From assembly GCF_030682845.1 (NCBI RefSeq), contig NZ_JAUXNK010000072.1, positions 1-64,000 of the forward strand: a DNA stretch of 64,000 nucleotides, written 5' to 3'. Each line of letters opens with the position of its first letter. The stretch's first letter is position 1. Origin of the DNA: Methanolobus sp. Lineage in GTDB: Archaea; Halobacteriota; Methanosarcinia; Methanosarcinales; Methanosarcinaceae. The translations under genes were made by a program, and so were the position numbers. Below the pieces are notes generated by a model. It did not search any database. It worked only from the letters and a program-made list of their open reading frames with translations, and was not told the DNA's origin. Of the stretch, positions 33,033-42,253 are shown in pieces.

Positions 33033-33106
33033 AGCCCCGGGCGTGATTTGAACACGCGGCCTAGTGATTACAAGTCACTCGCTCTGCCGGGCTGAGCCAC
33101 CGAGGC
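33033..33106 (-). tRNA. tRNA-Thr (anticodon TGT)
   Basis: The complementary strand folds as a 74-base tRNA. The acceptor stem pairs GCCTCGG with CCGGGGC (one G-U), and the anticodon loop CTTGTAA carries TGT. The T arm contains TTCAAAT, and no CCA is encoded. The discriminator base is T. No intron is seen. The 3' end faces the integrase. I found no second copy of the 3' end near the left side of the virus block. Confidence 0.93.
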
Positions 33107-33207
33107 ATTCTGTAGGAAATATGCTCCACACTTATTTATGGGGTGCACTCCCTTACATAGCATGATAGCAGATAAATTTTATGGTTATCCGGGACCGGAG
33201 GTGTCCT

Positions 33208-33762
33208 ATGTGGCGTGAGATATCGAGGATCGGTAAAAAACTTGTGGACAATGGGCTTGTGGAATCCCACTTCGGGAACATCAGCGTGAGGGTCGGGAAC
33301 AGGATGATCATTACACGCAGCGGCAGTGCCCTGGATGAGATAAGTGAGAACAACGTCGTCGAGGTCAGGCTCGACAGTACCTGCGCGCTTGATGTCATAG
33401 CATCTTCCGAAGCTATAGTGCACAGGGCTATCTATAAGAACACGCCGGCACTTGCTATTATACATGCACATTGTCCGTTCGCGGTCACCATGTCCCTGCT
33501 TGCGCGGGGGGAAGTAATCGAGCCGGCGGACAGTGAAGGACAATATTTCCTGGGTGGTATCCCTATAGTCAGGGGTGGTATCGGCTCCGGAGAGCTCGCG
33601 ACCAACATGTCCCAGGCTCTTGCATCAAGTAAGGCGGCTATCCTGTACAGCCACGGAACATTCGCCATAGGGCGTGTACTGGACGAAGCATACGTCATGA
33701 CGACCCAGGTAGAGCACTCCTGCAAGATAAAATACTGGTACGACCTTGCAAGCAGGCGATGA
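33208..33762 (+). CDS. Class II aldolase (fuculose-phosphate aldolase-like)
   Basis: The 184-residue product starts at ATG 33208, preceded by GGAGGTG at the right distance; the frame extends to 33181 without a ribosome site. Zinc-site motifs are IIHAHCPFAVTM (HxH) and LYSHGTFAIGR, with the substrate-binding SHFGNISVR near the start. In methanogens this family acts on sugar phosphates such as fuculose 1-phosphate; the exact substrate is not readable from the sequence. Confidence 0.83.
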   Translation: MWREISRIGKKLVDNGLVESHFGNISVRVGNRMIITRSGSALDEISENNVVEVRLDSTCALDVIASSEAIVHRAIYKNTPALAIIHAHCPFAVTMSLLARGEVIEPADSEGQYFLGGIPIVRGGIGSGELATNMSQALASSKAAILYSHGTFAIGRVLDEAYVMTTQVEHSCKIKYWYDLASRR

Positions 33763-33829
33763 ACACGTTTTGAGCTTCCTAACTCTGGAAAAGATTAAAT
33801 CGGAATAGAAGACATTTGGTACAATATCC

Positions 33830-34483
33830 ATGACCTCTAACGCCCTCAGACCGCTTGCCCTCAAATATCTGGAACCCATGGCAAGGACCACAGCAGACGC
33901 AGGCATATCCCCGAATACTGTTTCCGCCCTGTCACTTGTGTTCGCCGCTCTTTCTGGCCTGCTTTTCTATTATTCTGGACTTCAGCCCGAATCGGCCCCT
34001 CTGCTGGTACTCGCCGCGGGCCTGATGGTAGCCCTGAACTCCCTTCTCGATGCAATGGACGGCGCCATGGCGCGCTATCTGGGCACATCAAGCCCTAAAG
34101 GGGACTTCCTTGACCACGTCATCGACCGCTATGCAGATTCCTTCATAATATGCGGCATCTTCTTTGGCGGCCATGTCCATTGGCAGATAGGGGTAATGAC
34201 AATAGTGGGCGTCCTGATAACAAGCTATCTGGGGACCCAGGCTCAGGCCCTTAACCTCGGAAGATATTATGGTGGCATTATCGGAAGGGCAGACCGCCTG
34301 ATACTTATTATGCTGGCTACTGTGGTGTATGCTATATATCCGGAGCCGTTCTATGGCTTATCCTCTCTTGGATGGGTCATACTCATAATTGGCGTGGGCA
34401 GCCACATAACGGCATTCCAGAGGATATTCCACATCTGGAAGCAATTAAATGTGCCCTCTGTGGATACCGGTAATGATGATTGA
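33830..34483 (+). CDS. CDP-alcohol phosphatidyltransferase, likely archaetidylinositol phosphate synthase
   Basis: The 217-residue membrane protein has the full CDP-alcohol signature DAMDGAMAR, then G-DFLDHVID, spaced as D-x2-D-G-x2-A-R-x8-G-x3-D-x3-D (residues about 72-102). Six hydrophobic segments fit the family. Length and the following RtcB neighbourhood match archaeal genes annotated as archaetidylinositol phosphate synthase. The alcohol substrate is inferred. Confidence 0.8.
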   Translation: MTSNALRPLALKYLEPMARTTADAGISPNTVSALSLVFAALSGLLFYYSGLQPESAPLLVLAAGLMVALNSLLDAMDGAMARYLGTSSPKGDFLDHVIDRYADSFIICGIFFGGHVHWQIGVMTIVGVLITSYLGTQAQALNLGRYYGGIIGRADRLILIMLATVVYAIYPEPFYGLSSLGWVILIIGVGSHITAFQRIFHIWKQLNVPSVDTGNDD

Positions 34484-34526
34484 TCCTGCAACAGTGTGAT
34501 GCAAATCGATAAGGAGTATTTTTCTC

Positions 34527-34958
34527 ATGGATAATAGATTCGAATATCTGGAGCATACTGCGGATGCCAAGTTCAGAGCTTATGGAATGTCTCTGGAGGA
34601 GGCTTTTGAGAATGCGGCATTTGCAATGTTCAATGTCATGATTGACACCTCCACGGTGGCAACTGGGATTTCCCACGAGATAGAACTGAACTCCGAGGAT
34701 ATGGAAGGCCTGCTGTTCAACTGGCTCTCTGAAATACTGTTCGTTTTTGAAGTGGAAAGCATTGTCTTTGCAAAATTCATTGTGGACCGGCTTGAGCAGG
34801 ACGCCGGCGGTTGCCGGCTATTCGCAAGGGCTGTGGGCGAAGAGATAAATCTGTCCAAACACAAGTTCGGCACCGAGGTCAAGGCAGCCACATATAACGA
34901 CATGAAGATCGAGAAGATGCCTGAAGGATGGATGGTACAGGCAACGGTGGATACCTGA
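34527..34958 (+). CDS. Archease, RtcB activator
   Basis: The 143-residue product begins FEYLEHTADAKFRAYG and carries LLFNWLSEILFVFE and HKFGTEVKAATYNDMKIE, all conserved in archease. Archease speeds guanylylation of the RNA ligase RtcB and lets it turn over. rtcB follows 164 bases downstream on the same strand. Confidence 0.92.
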   Translation: MDNRFEYLEHTADAKFRAYGMSLEEAFENAAFAMFNVMIDTSTVATGISHEIELNSEDMEGLLFNWLSEILFVFEVESIVFAKFIVDRLEQDAGGCRLFARAVGEEINLSKHKFGTEVKAATYNDMKIEKMPEGWMVQATVDT

Positions 34959-35122
34959 TAATTACTGTTTTTACTAAAATGAGGGTGCTGCTCAATTTCG
35001 CCTGCAATGAGCTTCTGGACCTTCAGAAGTCTTTTATCTGGAATTCACTCGTTATCATCAACATATTCATACGCTCACAGCATATAGTTCAAATTAAACA
35101 AAATCATCACGAGGAATAATCA

Positions 35123-36589
35123 ATGTCAGAGGAAAATGGGAGTTCTGTCTTTAATGTGCTTAAGAGAATAAGCGACAATATCTGGGAAGTGCCTATGGAC
35201 TACATGCCAGGAATGCGTGTTCCCGGAAGGATATTTGTCTCTGAGCACCTGTTAGGCATCCTGGAAAAGGAAACTATAGATCAGGTAGCAAACGTTGCGA
35301 CGCTGCCGGGAATACTGAAATATTCCATGGCAATGCCGGATGCACACCTTGGTTATGGCTTTTCGATAGGTGGGGTTGCCGCATTCGATAAGGAGACCGG
35401 GATCATCAGTCCCGGAGGAGTGGGGTTTGACATAAACTGCGGAGTGCGCCTCATACGTACTAATCTCTCGGAAAATGATGTTCGTCCTAAGCTTTCAAAG
35501 CTTGTGGATGATCTCTTTGAGGCTATTCCAACAGGCGTAGGTTCCAAGAGTCGCATCAGGGTCTCTGATTCTGAACTGGACGAAATCTTTGTCAATGGGG
35601 TTCAGTGGGCGGTGGACAACGGGTACGGGGTAAAGGCGGATGTTGATAATTGTGAGAGCGCTGGAAAGATATCCGGTGCTGATCCCTCCAAAGTGAGTAT
35701 CAAGGCCCGCAAGCGTGGAAGGCCCCAGCTTGGGACACTGGGAAGCGGCAACCATTTCCTGGAGGTTCAGTATGTGGATAAGATATATGATGAAGAGGCA
35801 GCTTCTGCTTTTGGCCTCAGGGAAGGACAGATCACTTTTATGATCCATTGCGGATCACGTGGTGCCGGCCACCAGATATGCACAGATCATCTGCAGGTGC
35901 TGACACAGGCTTCAAAAAAGTACAATATTACTCTGCCTGACAAACAGCTTGCTTGTGCCCCGGCACAGTCTCCAGAAGCCCAGGATTACTTCAAGGCCAT
36001 GCTATGTGCCGCAAACTACGCATGGGTGAATCGGCATGTGATCATGCACTGGACACGCGAAGTATTTGAAAAGACATTTGCAGAAGAATTTGGCGATCTG
36101 GGTATGCACCTTGTCTATGATGTGGCGCACAACATTGCCAAGCTTGAAGAACATAATGTGGACGGGAAAAAGACCGAGGTGTACGTACACCGCAAGGGTG
36201 CAACCCGTGCTTTTGCACCGGGACATCCTGACCTTCCCGAAGCTTATCGGGCCATAGGCCAGCCTGTGATCATTCCCGGTAGCATGGGCACAGCTTCCTA
36301 TGTGCTGCGCAGTACAAAAGAGTCAATGGATATCAGTTTCGGAAGCGCATGTCATGGTGCCGGGCGTGTCATGAGCCGCAAGAGTGCAAAAAGCGAGCTC
36401 CATGGGGAGCAGGTAAGGGAAGAACTGAGTATGAAGGGCATTCAGGTGCGTGCCTCGCAGCCCTCTCTTATAGCTGAAGAGGCTCCCGAGGTTTACAAGT
36501 CCAGCAGTGAGGTAGTGGACGTTGTGCATGAGCTTGGTATCGCAACAAAGGTTGCGAGGCTCCTGCCAATGGGAGTGATCAAAGGTTAA
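35123..36589 (+). CDS. rtcB: RNA-splicing ligase RtcB
   Basis: The 488-residue product is full length. It shows GVGFDINCGVRL with the metal-binding cysteine, GSGNHFLEVQ, MIHCGSRGAGHQ and the guanylylation site region ACHGAGRVMSR. RtcB joins 2',3'-cyclic phosphate or 3'-phosphate ends to 5'-OH ends, completing tRNA intron splicing. No intein interrupts it, unlike some euryarchaeal copies. Ribosome site GAGGAAT lies upstream. Confidence 0.95.
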   Translation: MSEENGSSVFNVLKRISDNIWEVPMDYMPGMRVPGRIFVSEHLLGILEKETIDQVANVATLPGILKYSMAMPDAHLGYGFSIGGVAAFDKETGIISPGGVGFDINCGVRLIRTNLSENDVRPKLSKLVDDLFEAIPTGVGSKSRIRVSDSELDEIFVNGVQWAVDNGYGVKADVDNCESAGKISGADPSKVSIKARKRGRPQLGTLGSGNHFLEVQYVDKIYDEEAASAFGLREGQITFMIHCGSRGAGHQICTDHLQVLTQASKKYNITLPDKQLACAPAQSPEAQDYFKAMLCAANYAWVNRHVIMHWTREVFEKTFAEEFGDLGMHLVYDVAHNIAKLEEHNVDGKKTEVYVHRKGATRAFAPGHPDLPEAYRAIGQPVIIPGSMGTASYVLRSTKESMDISFGSACHGAGRVMSRKSAKSELHGEQVREELSMKGIQVRASQPSLIAEEAPEVYKSSSEVVDVVHELGIATKVARLLPMGVIKG

Positions 36590-36718
36590 CAAGGATAACG
36601 AAAAGATTCCCGTCCTCTTTTATTTCTTTTTTATCGTCGGGGAATGGCTAGTATATCCTGTCTGCAAAGCAGATGCTCTTTAGTCGATAATTTTAAAAGA
36701 AAGCTCCCGATTGAGCAA

Positions 36719-36815
36719 TGAGGAAACGAGATGTGTTTGAGGGGATGAATGGTTTTGCTTGGTTACAGTTACTATACCTTTGAATACAGCTACAAGCAGT
36801 TTTCTCGTTTCCTCA
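36719..36815. repeat. 13-bp inverted repeat in intergenic region
   Basis: TGAGGAAACGAGA (36719-36731) and its exact complement (36803-36815) enclose 71 bases. No direct repeat flanks it. It lies in a 355-base gene-free stretch after rtcB, which begins with a T-rich run near 36617-36632 likely to end the rtcB transcript. A small mobile element or structured RNA are both possible. The remainder carries TATA-like sequences for the PUA gene. Confidence 0.5.
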
Positions 36816-36944
36816 GGATATAATTGGTCATTATTATATATAAATCTGTTCGATATTCTTTATATACTATTTTTGTTTTGCGCAGGATGTCCTGTCCGAA
36901 CTGACCGCTATGAATTTAAGACTTATATTTTATTTATACCATCT

Positions 36945-37418
36945 ATGCAGGCAAACGATAAAAATCTTACCAGAGTTCGTATAATGGCGGACTTTCAGTT
37001 TGGGAAGGGTTGCGGAGAAGTCCTTTTCCCGGAGGGCGTTACTTTTAAGCTGTCAAAGACCAAGCGTGTAAGACAAGTGTTCAGTAAAAATAATCATATT
37101 GCAACTGTACGCGCCAGTGACGGCATGTTCACACTTGGTATGGAAGGTGCAGGGTTATTGCATGCTCTCTTTCCAGCGCCTGAAAAGAGAGTTGTGGTGT
37201 GTGAGGATGCAGTTCCCTTTGTCTCTCAGGGGAAGACCGCTTTTGCTAAACATGTAATCGGCATAGATCCTGAAATGAGGGCAGGTGACGAAGTGATCGT
37301 TGTGAGCGAATCAGATGAGCTGCTCGCAACAGGACAGCTGCTCCTTGCGCCTGAAGAGATCATTATTCTTGACAGGGGAATGGCCGTTGATGTCAGGCGA
37401 GGCAGGGACCAGGCGTAA
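36945..37418 (+). CDS. PUA-domain RNA-binding protein
   Basis: The start is put at ATG 36945, which follows a TATA-like TTTATTTATA; the longer open frame from 36759 reads through AT-rich non-coding sequence. The 157-residue product has a short N-terminal region (RIMADFQFGKGCGEVLFPEG). A C-terminal PUA domain follows (VVCEDAVPFVSQGKTAFAKH, ending LLATGQLLLAPEEI), as in archaeosine transglycosylase and pseudouridine synthases. It lacks a catalytic domain, so it is likely an RNA-binding partner. Confidence 0.75.
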   Translation: MQANDKNLTRVRIMADFQFGKGCGEVLFPEGVTFKLSKTKRVRQVFSKNNHIATVRASDGMFTLGMEGAGLLHALFPAPEKRVVVCEDAVPFVSQGKTAFAKHVIGIDPEMRAGDEVIVVSESDELLATGQLLLAPEEIIILDRGMAVDVRRGRDQA

Positions 37419-37495
37419 GGGTATGTTAATATACTATCTGTATTAAATATGAGAAAAATAATATAAGCAGGAGCTTATATAATCCACTAAAACTC

Positions 37496-38416
37496 ATGAC
37501 CCCGACAGAATCAAGCCAGTCTCCGGAACGCGAGAATGTAGAAGAGAATGTTTTCAAGACATTCGTTGTCCCTGATAAGACCCGAATGGAAGAACATACC
37601 ATCGTTGTAGACGGAGACGTGATCGTAGGCAACCATTCCGATATCAGATATGGTATAATGTCCAATTCATCTATACTCGGAGAGAGGGTGGAGATAGCAG
37701 GTGACCTTATTTCCAGATCCGATGTGAGGGTTGATATCTGGTCCCGCATTGGCGGTAATCTCAAAACGGACACCAACGCCTACATCGGTGAGTTTGTCAC
37801 TATAGAGGGTAAGCTAGTGGTAAAAGGGGACCTTGATGTTGGTAACGATGTCAAGATCAACGGTGGCTTTGAGGCTAAAGGCTGGATCGTGGTGCGTAAT
37901 CCTGTCCCTGTCATTGTCTATCTTTATCTTTACATTAGTGAACTTTTAAGGCTTGGCAAGGACGAACAAGTGGAAAAAGCCCTGAGTGAACTGTTTGAGG
38001 ATGACAAGGAAATTGTCGGCGTCAATAGCATGATTATTCCAAACGGCTCCAAGATATCTATGGATTCCATCAGGGTACCATCAAAAGCTCTTATCGGAAG
38101 TGGTTGCAGGCTGGTAGGTAATATCCGCGCAACTTCTCTGGAGATGGCAAATGATACCATCCTTTATGGAAGCATCCGCACGATACAGGACATTAAGCTA
38201 GGCAGGAATAACATAATCCATGGCAATATCGTTTCAAGAGGTAATGTGTACATCAGCGAAAAGACTCATGTGCTGGGTGAGATCAACGCACAGACTATTA
38301 AGATCCACGAGAGTGCCCGCGTAGACGGTGTTATGCGTGCCCCCGGCGGTATCGTGTTCGAAAGGGAAGAAGAAAAAGTTCTCAATGAAAAAGAATTGAT
38401 GCAACTTAATATTTGA
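37496..38416 (+). CDS. Bactofilin-like polymer-forming protein
   Basis: The 306-residue product is built of short beta repeats (IVVDGDVIVGNHSDIRYG; LVVKGDLDVGNDVKINGGF; IIHGNIVSRGNVYISEKTH) forming a left-handed-type solenoid, split by a helical insert near residues 145-175. Such bactofilin-like proteins polymerise beneath membranes. The charged C-terminal tail (EREEEKVLNEKELMQ) may bind partners. Role in this organism unknown. Confidence 0.7.
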   Translation: MTPTESSQSPERENVEENVFKTFVVPDKTRMEEHTIVVDGDVIVGNHSDIRYGIMSNSSILGERVEIAGDLISRSDVRVDIWSRIGGNLKTDTNAYIGEFVTIEGKLVVKGDLDVGNDVKINGGFEAKGWIVVRNPVPVIVYLYLYISELLRLGKDEQVEKALSELFEDDKEIVGVNSMIIPNGSKISMDSIRVPSKALIGSGCRLVGNIRATSLEMANDTILYGSIRTIQDIKLGRNNIIHGNIVSRGNVYISEKTHVLGEINAQTIKIHESARVDGVMRAPGGIVFEREEEKVLNEKELMQLNI

Positions 38417-38469
38417 AGTATGATCACAATTTGGCAATTATATGTTAAAAGGACTGCGGAGGGCTGTTT

Positions 38470-38814
38470 ATGGGCTCCATTGAATTATTTGATTTTCTAG
38501 ATCTTGTGCTCCGGCTAGGTATCTTTTTAGTTGCGCTGATGATATCAAGTCTCTTGGTCAGGATAGATGCAGATGTCATTCGTTCGAGGATATATGTGTC
38601 CTTCAGGAAACTGAAAGGGTCATTCGTGTTGCTGACAGTGGGCTTTCTGTTCTACCTTACAGAAACTTTTGTAGGTATCAGTAGTCCGGCAGTATCTGAA
38701 AATGCTAACGGTCTGCTCATTGGAATGCTGTCGATATCTTTCCAGATACTTATTCTACTTTTCCTGTATCATCTGTACGTGGCCATAAGAGTCCCTGACA
38801 GACGGATACTCTAA
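38470..38814 (+). CDS. Small membrane protein, three helices
   Basis: The 114-residue product has hydrophobic segments near residues 13-30, 50-66 and 83-107 and no recognised motif. It starts 53 bases after the bactofilin-like gene on the same strand and could anchor it, which is only a suggestion from order. A hairpin with a T-rich tail (AGCCC...GGGCT, about 38815-38842) follows and probably ends the transcript. Confidence 0.55.
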   Translation: MGSIELFDFLDLVLRLGIFLVALMISSLLVRIDADVIRSRIYVSFRKLKGSFVLLTVGFLFYLTETFVGISSPAVSENANGLLIGMLSISFQILILLFLYHLYVAIRVPDRRIL

Positions 38815-38941
38815 AAGCCCTCTGTTACAGGGCTTTTCTTTCTTTCATTGCTTGCAGTTGAATAACATTTTATAGGAATGGATTTTATCCATAGCCATAT
38901 TTAAAATAAGTTTACCTAATATAGGCACACAAGGTGTATAC

Positions 38942-40117
38942 ATGACACAACAGGTTATCTCACGGTCATCATCTCAAGAGGCTGTGATCCAAAAAGACGC
39001 AAAGTACGTAATGCAGAACTATGGTCGCCAGCCTCTTGTACTGGAGAGCGGCGACGGTTGCATAGTCCGCGATATCGAAGGCAGGGAATATATCGACTGT
39101 GTGGCGGGCATAGCAGTGAACAATGTCGGGCACAGTCACCCTAAACTGGTCGAGGCCATAAAGAAGCAGGCAGAAAAACTGATGCATGTTTCCAATCTCT
39201 ACTATACTGTTCCCCAGGCTGAACTAGCTGAGAAACTCGTTCAAATTACCGGCATGTCCAGGGTATTTTTCTGCAATTCAGGCACAGAGGCAGTGGAAGC
39301 TGCAATGAAGCTTGCACGTGTCAAGACGGGGAAGACCGACTTTATAGCGGTCGAGCATGCATTCCATGGACGTACCATGGGTGCCCTGTCGCTCACATAC
39401 AAGGAAATGTATCGCACTCCTTTTAAGCCGCTATTGCAGGAGGAGAAATTCGTTCCCTGCAATGATGCAGAAGCAATTGTTAACGCAATTACTGATAAGA
39501 CCGCAGCTGTCATCATAGAGCCAATCCAGGGCGAGGGAGGTATCAATATTCACTCCGATGCGTACCTTAAGGAAGTCCGCAGGATATGTGATGAAACGGG
39601 AACCCTGCTCATCTTTGATGAGGTGCAGACTGGTTTTGGAAGGACGGGTAAATGGTTCTGTAAGGAACATTTCGGCGTCGAACCGGACATAATGACCATG
39701 GCAAAAGCAATGGGCGGCGGTTTCCCAATGGGTGCCATTGCAGCACGTGAAGGCATAGCCTTTGAGCGCGGCCAGCACGCAGCCACCTTTGGAGGCAATC
39801 CCCTTGCATGTGCTGCGGCCCTGGCTTCCATTGATATCATAGAAGAAGAAGGTCTCCTTCGCCATGCAACGGAAATTGGCAACTATTTCATGAGTCGGCT
39901 CAAAGATCTCTCTCTGGAAGGCGTTGTAGACGTGCGTGGTCGCGGACTTATGATAGGGGTTGAGCTGGACCGCAAGTGTGCAGACATTGTGGACTTTGCC
40001 CTGAAGAATGGAGTACTTCTCAACTGCACATCCGAGAAAGTACTGCGTATCGCACCGCCTCTGGTAATAACTAAAGAGCAGATCGACTCGGTGGTGGCTG
40101 TGCTTGAGAAGGCCTGA
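38942..40117 (+). CDS. argD: Acetylornithine aminotransferase
   Basis: The 391-residue product is a class III PLP aminotransferase with [35 protein letters not shown] and the PLP lysine in [14 protein letters not shown]. Length and [13 protein letters not shown] at the start fit ArgD, which converts N-acetylglutamate semialdehyde to acetylornithine. Overlap of 14 bases with hisC suggests coupled expression of two amino acid biosynthesis aminotransferases. Confidence 0.9.
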   Translation: MTQQVISRSSSQEAVIQKDAKYVMQNYGRQPLVLESGDGCIVRDIEGREYIDCVAGIAVNNVGHSHPKLVEAIKKQAEKLMHVSNLYYTVPQAELAEKLVQITGMSRVFFCNSGTEAVEAAMKLARVKTGKTDFIAVEHAFHGRTMGALSLTYKEMYRTPFKPLLQEEKFVPCNDAEAIVNAITDKTAAVIIEPIQGEGGINIHSDAYLKEVRRICDETGTLLIFDEVQTGFGRTGKWFCKEHFGVEPDIMTMAKAMGGGFPMGAIAAREGIAFERGQHAATFGGNPLACAAALASIDIIEEEGLLRHATEIGNYFMSRLKDLSLEGVVDVRGRGLMIGVELDRKCADIVDFALKNGVLLNCTSEKVLRIAPPLVITKEQIDSVVAVLEKA

Positions 40118-41195
40118 ACTGGTTAAAAAGGAAGTCTCCGGGATAGCTGAATATGTTCCTGGCAAGTCCATTGAGGAAATAGCCAGCAAATACGGCCTTG
40201 ACCCGGCATCTATCATAAAGCTGGGCTCAAATGAGAATGTGCTGGGCCCATCTCCCAAAGCCATAGAGGCAGTCATAGCTCATGCAAGTGGCATCAACAT
40301 ATACCCTTCAGCTGATGCATCCGAACTTGTTGAGGCAATCTCTGTCTATACCGGCTTCCCTGTGGAGAATATATGCGCTGCTGGACCGGGCATGGATGGT
40401 CTGCTGGATAACCTTATGAGGCTGCTGATATCAGCCGGTGATGAGGTCATACTTCCCATTCCCACCTTCTCTTACTACGAGATCGCTGCCCGCGCCAACG
40501 GTGCGGTCCCGGTCTATGTAAGCTCAGGTCAAGATTTTGCTTTTGATATTGAAGGCATAATGAATGCAGAATCCGAAAGGACAAAGATCATATTCCTGTG
40601 TTCTCCTAACAATCCCACGGGCAGGCTTGTAAGTGAAGCCGACCTGCGCAGGATACTTGAACACACAGGAGGCCTGGTCTTTGTGGATGAAGCCTACGTG
40701 GAGTTCTCAGACTGCAATCTGGCTCACCTCATAAATGAATATGACAACATTATCGTCGGAAGAACATTCTCCAAAGCTTTCGGCCTTGCAGGCATGCGTC
40801 TGGGATATGGCCTGATGCCTGCATGGATCAGATCCGAGTACATGAAAATAGCAACTCCTTTCAATATCAGTGTGCCTGCGATAGTTGCAGGTATCGCTGC
40901 ACTCTCGGATACTCTCTATCTCCAGGAAAGCATCCGGTGCGCAAGAGAAGGGCGTGATTTCCTGATAAAACAGATTCCTTTCAGGGTCTATGATTCCCAG
41001 GCCAATTTTGTTCTTGTGGACGTTGCTCCTTTAAGGTCCCGGGACGTCAGCGAAGTCCTGCTCAAGAAAGGCATCATAGTACGGGACTGCAGGTCTTTCA
41101 GGGATGCAGGCGAGACCCTCATCCGTGTAACTGTAGGTACGCCTGAGCAGAATGAGAAGGTTGTTGTAGCTTTTAAAGAAGTTTCAGTTGCCTGA
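40104..41195 (+). CDS. hisC: Histidinol-phosphate aminotransferase
   Basis: The 363-residue class I/II PLP enzyme shows [40 protein letters not shown] and the PLP lysine in [18 protein letters not shown]. It makes histidinol phosphate in histidine synthesis. The only available starts are non-ATG; TTG 40104 overlaps the argD stop and is chosen. The end overlaps the convergent mptD gene by 12 bases. Confidence 0.9.
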   Translation: MRRPELVKKEVSGIAEYVPGKSIEEIASKYGLDPASIIKLGSNENVLGPSPKAIEAVIAHASGINIYPSADASELVEAISVYTGFPVENICAAGPGMDGLLDNLMRLLISAGDEVILPIPTFSYYEIAARANGAVPVYVSSGQDFAFDIEGIMNAESERTKIIFLCSPNNPTGRLVSEADLRRILEHTGGLVFVDEAYVEFSDCNLAHLINEYDNIIVGRTFSKAFGLAGMRLGYGLMPAWIRSEYMKIATPFNISVPAIVAGIAALSDTLYLQESIRCAREGRDFLIKQIPFRVYDSQANFVLVDVAPLRSRDVSEVLLKKGIIVRDCRSFRDAGETLIRVTVGTPEQNEKVVVAFKEVSVA

Positions 41196-41549
41196 ACTGT
41201 AAACTTTCTCTATTTTCATGAGCGGATAGTCTAATTCCGCGCTATATGCAAGACTTACATCCGCAAGGGTTGATTCATACCTGACGGTTATTCTCACATC
41301 AAGCATACGGCCTTCAAGTTCGCAATAGCCGAACTCACTGTTCAGTTTTGAGCGAATGATATCCCTGTCTATAGAAACGCTGATATCCTTTACAAAAGGC
41401 TGGACTGCAATGCTCTCTTGTATGGCTTTCTCCAGGCTGTCTGCGTTTTTCATGTTCACGGGTGATCCTGTGAACTGGTGATAGAGGGCACCAAGCTTGA
41501 TGCCTGCTTCAAAGAGCGCATTGTCCCTTTCTGTGACATTATCATTCAT
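41184..41549 (-). CDS. mptD: Archaeal dihydroneopterin aldolase MptD
   Basis: The 121-residue product carries [20 protein letters not shown], followed by [18 protein letters not shown], the signature of the methanogen MptD family. MptD cleaves 7,8-dihydroneopterin to 6-hydroxymethyl-dihydropterin on the way to tetrahydromethanopterin. ATG 41549 overlaps the pssA stop (ATGA), so it closes a four-gene operon artA-pssD-pssA-mptD. Confidence 0.88.
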   Translation of the reverse strand: MNDNVTERDNALFEAGIKLGALYHQFTGSPVNMKNADSLEKAIQESIAVQPFVKDISVSIDRDIIRSKLNSEFGYCELEGRMLDVRITVRYESTLADVSLAYSAELDYPLMKIEKVYSSGN

Positions 41550-42253
41550 TTAGATGCCTCCACAACCTGCCTCCGGGAGCCAGCTCTCCGGATAGCCGGT
41601 GAGGCAACATAGAAGATCATTATTGCAAGTACGGCGGACGCAAGCATGTGGGTATAACTTATGCCGAATGGGTAGGACAGGAAAGTGATGACGAAAAGCA
41701 AACCAATAGGCAGCACATGGGCGGGTTTCTTTGCCTTCATGTATGTTATCTTGCTGATCATCAGAAGCCCCACGCCAAATGAGAGCAGAATAACAAGCCA
41801 TGTATGGAAATACTGTTCCCCTGCCAGCACATATGCTGAGAGTATGATACCTCCTGCTGTAATGGGCAGTCCTTTGAAAGACGGCAGTCCCTGGTGGACT
41901 GTATTGAACCTTGCCAGTCTGAGGATGCCACAGAAGAAGTAAAAGCACAGTGCTGCAAGGAGCAGGTAAGATGCCTCACTGCCGGCTGCAGCATATACAA
42001 TAACTACAGGTGCAAGTCCGAATGAAATAACGTCTGCAAGGGAATCCAGGTTGGCACCGATCTCGCTTCCGGAGAACATCCTTGAAAGATAGCCATCAAC
42101 ACCATCGGCTACAGCGGCTGCGAGTATCAGTGTGGGTGCAAGATATGTAAAACCATTCTGGACAAGTATAATGGCCAATAAGCCAAGGAGGGCATTGAGC
42201 AATGTTACAATATCAGCTAATTTCAATGTTTGGAGTATGGTGTTCACTTCCAC
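41546..42253 (-). CDS. pssA: Archaetidylserine synthase
   Basis: The 235-residue membrane enzyme has the CDP-alcohol motif DGVDGYLSR, then LDSLADVISFG, and about eight hydrophobic segments, as in PssA. The start is taken at GTG 42253, sharing one base with the pssD stop (TAGTG); a longer frame to 42310 would run into pssD. It makes archaetidylserine for PssD. In haloarchaea PssA and PssD are needed for lipid anchoring of archaeosortase substrates, which explains the artA neighbour. Confidence 0.86.
   Translation of the reverse strand: MEVNTILQTLKLADIVTLLNALLGLLAIILVQNGFTYLAPTLILAAAVADGVDGYLSRMFSGSEIGANLDSLADVISFGLAPVVIVYAAAGSEASYLLLAALCFYFFCGILRLARFNTVHQGLPSFKGLPITAGGIILSAYVLAGEQYFHTWLVILLSFGVGLLMISKITYMKAKKPAHVLPIGLLFVITFLSYPFGISYTHMLASAVLAIMIFYVASPAIRRAGSRRQVVEASK

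Noticed and set aside
32796-33095. Rightward 99-codon frame running into the tRNA gene
   Set aside because: It is antisense to the integrase start and reads through the tRNA; no ribosome site or family resemblance.
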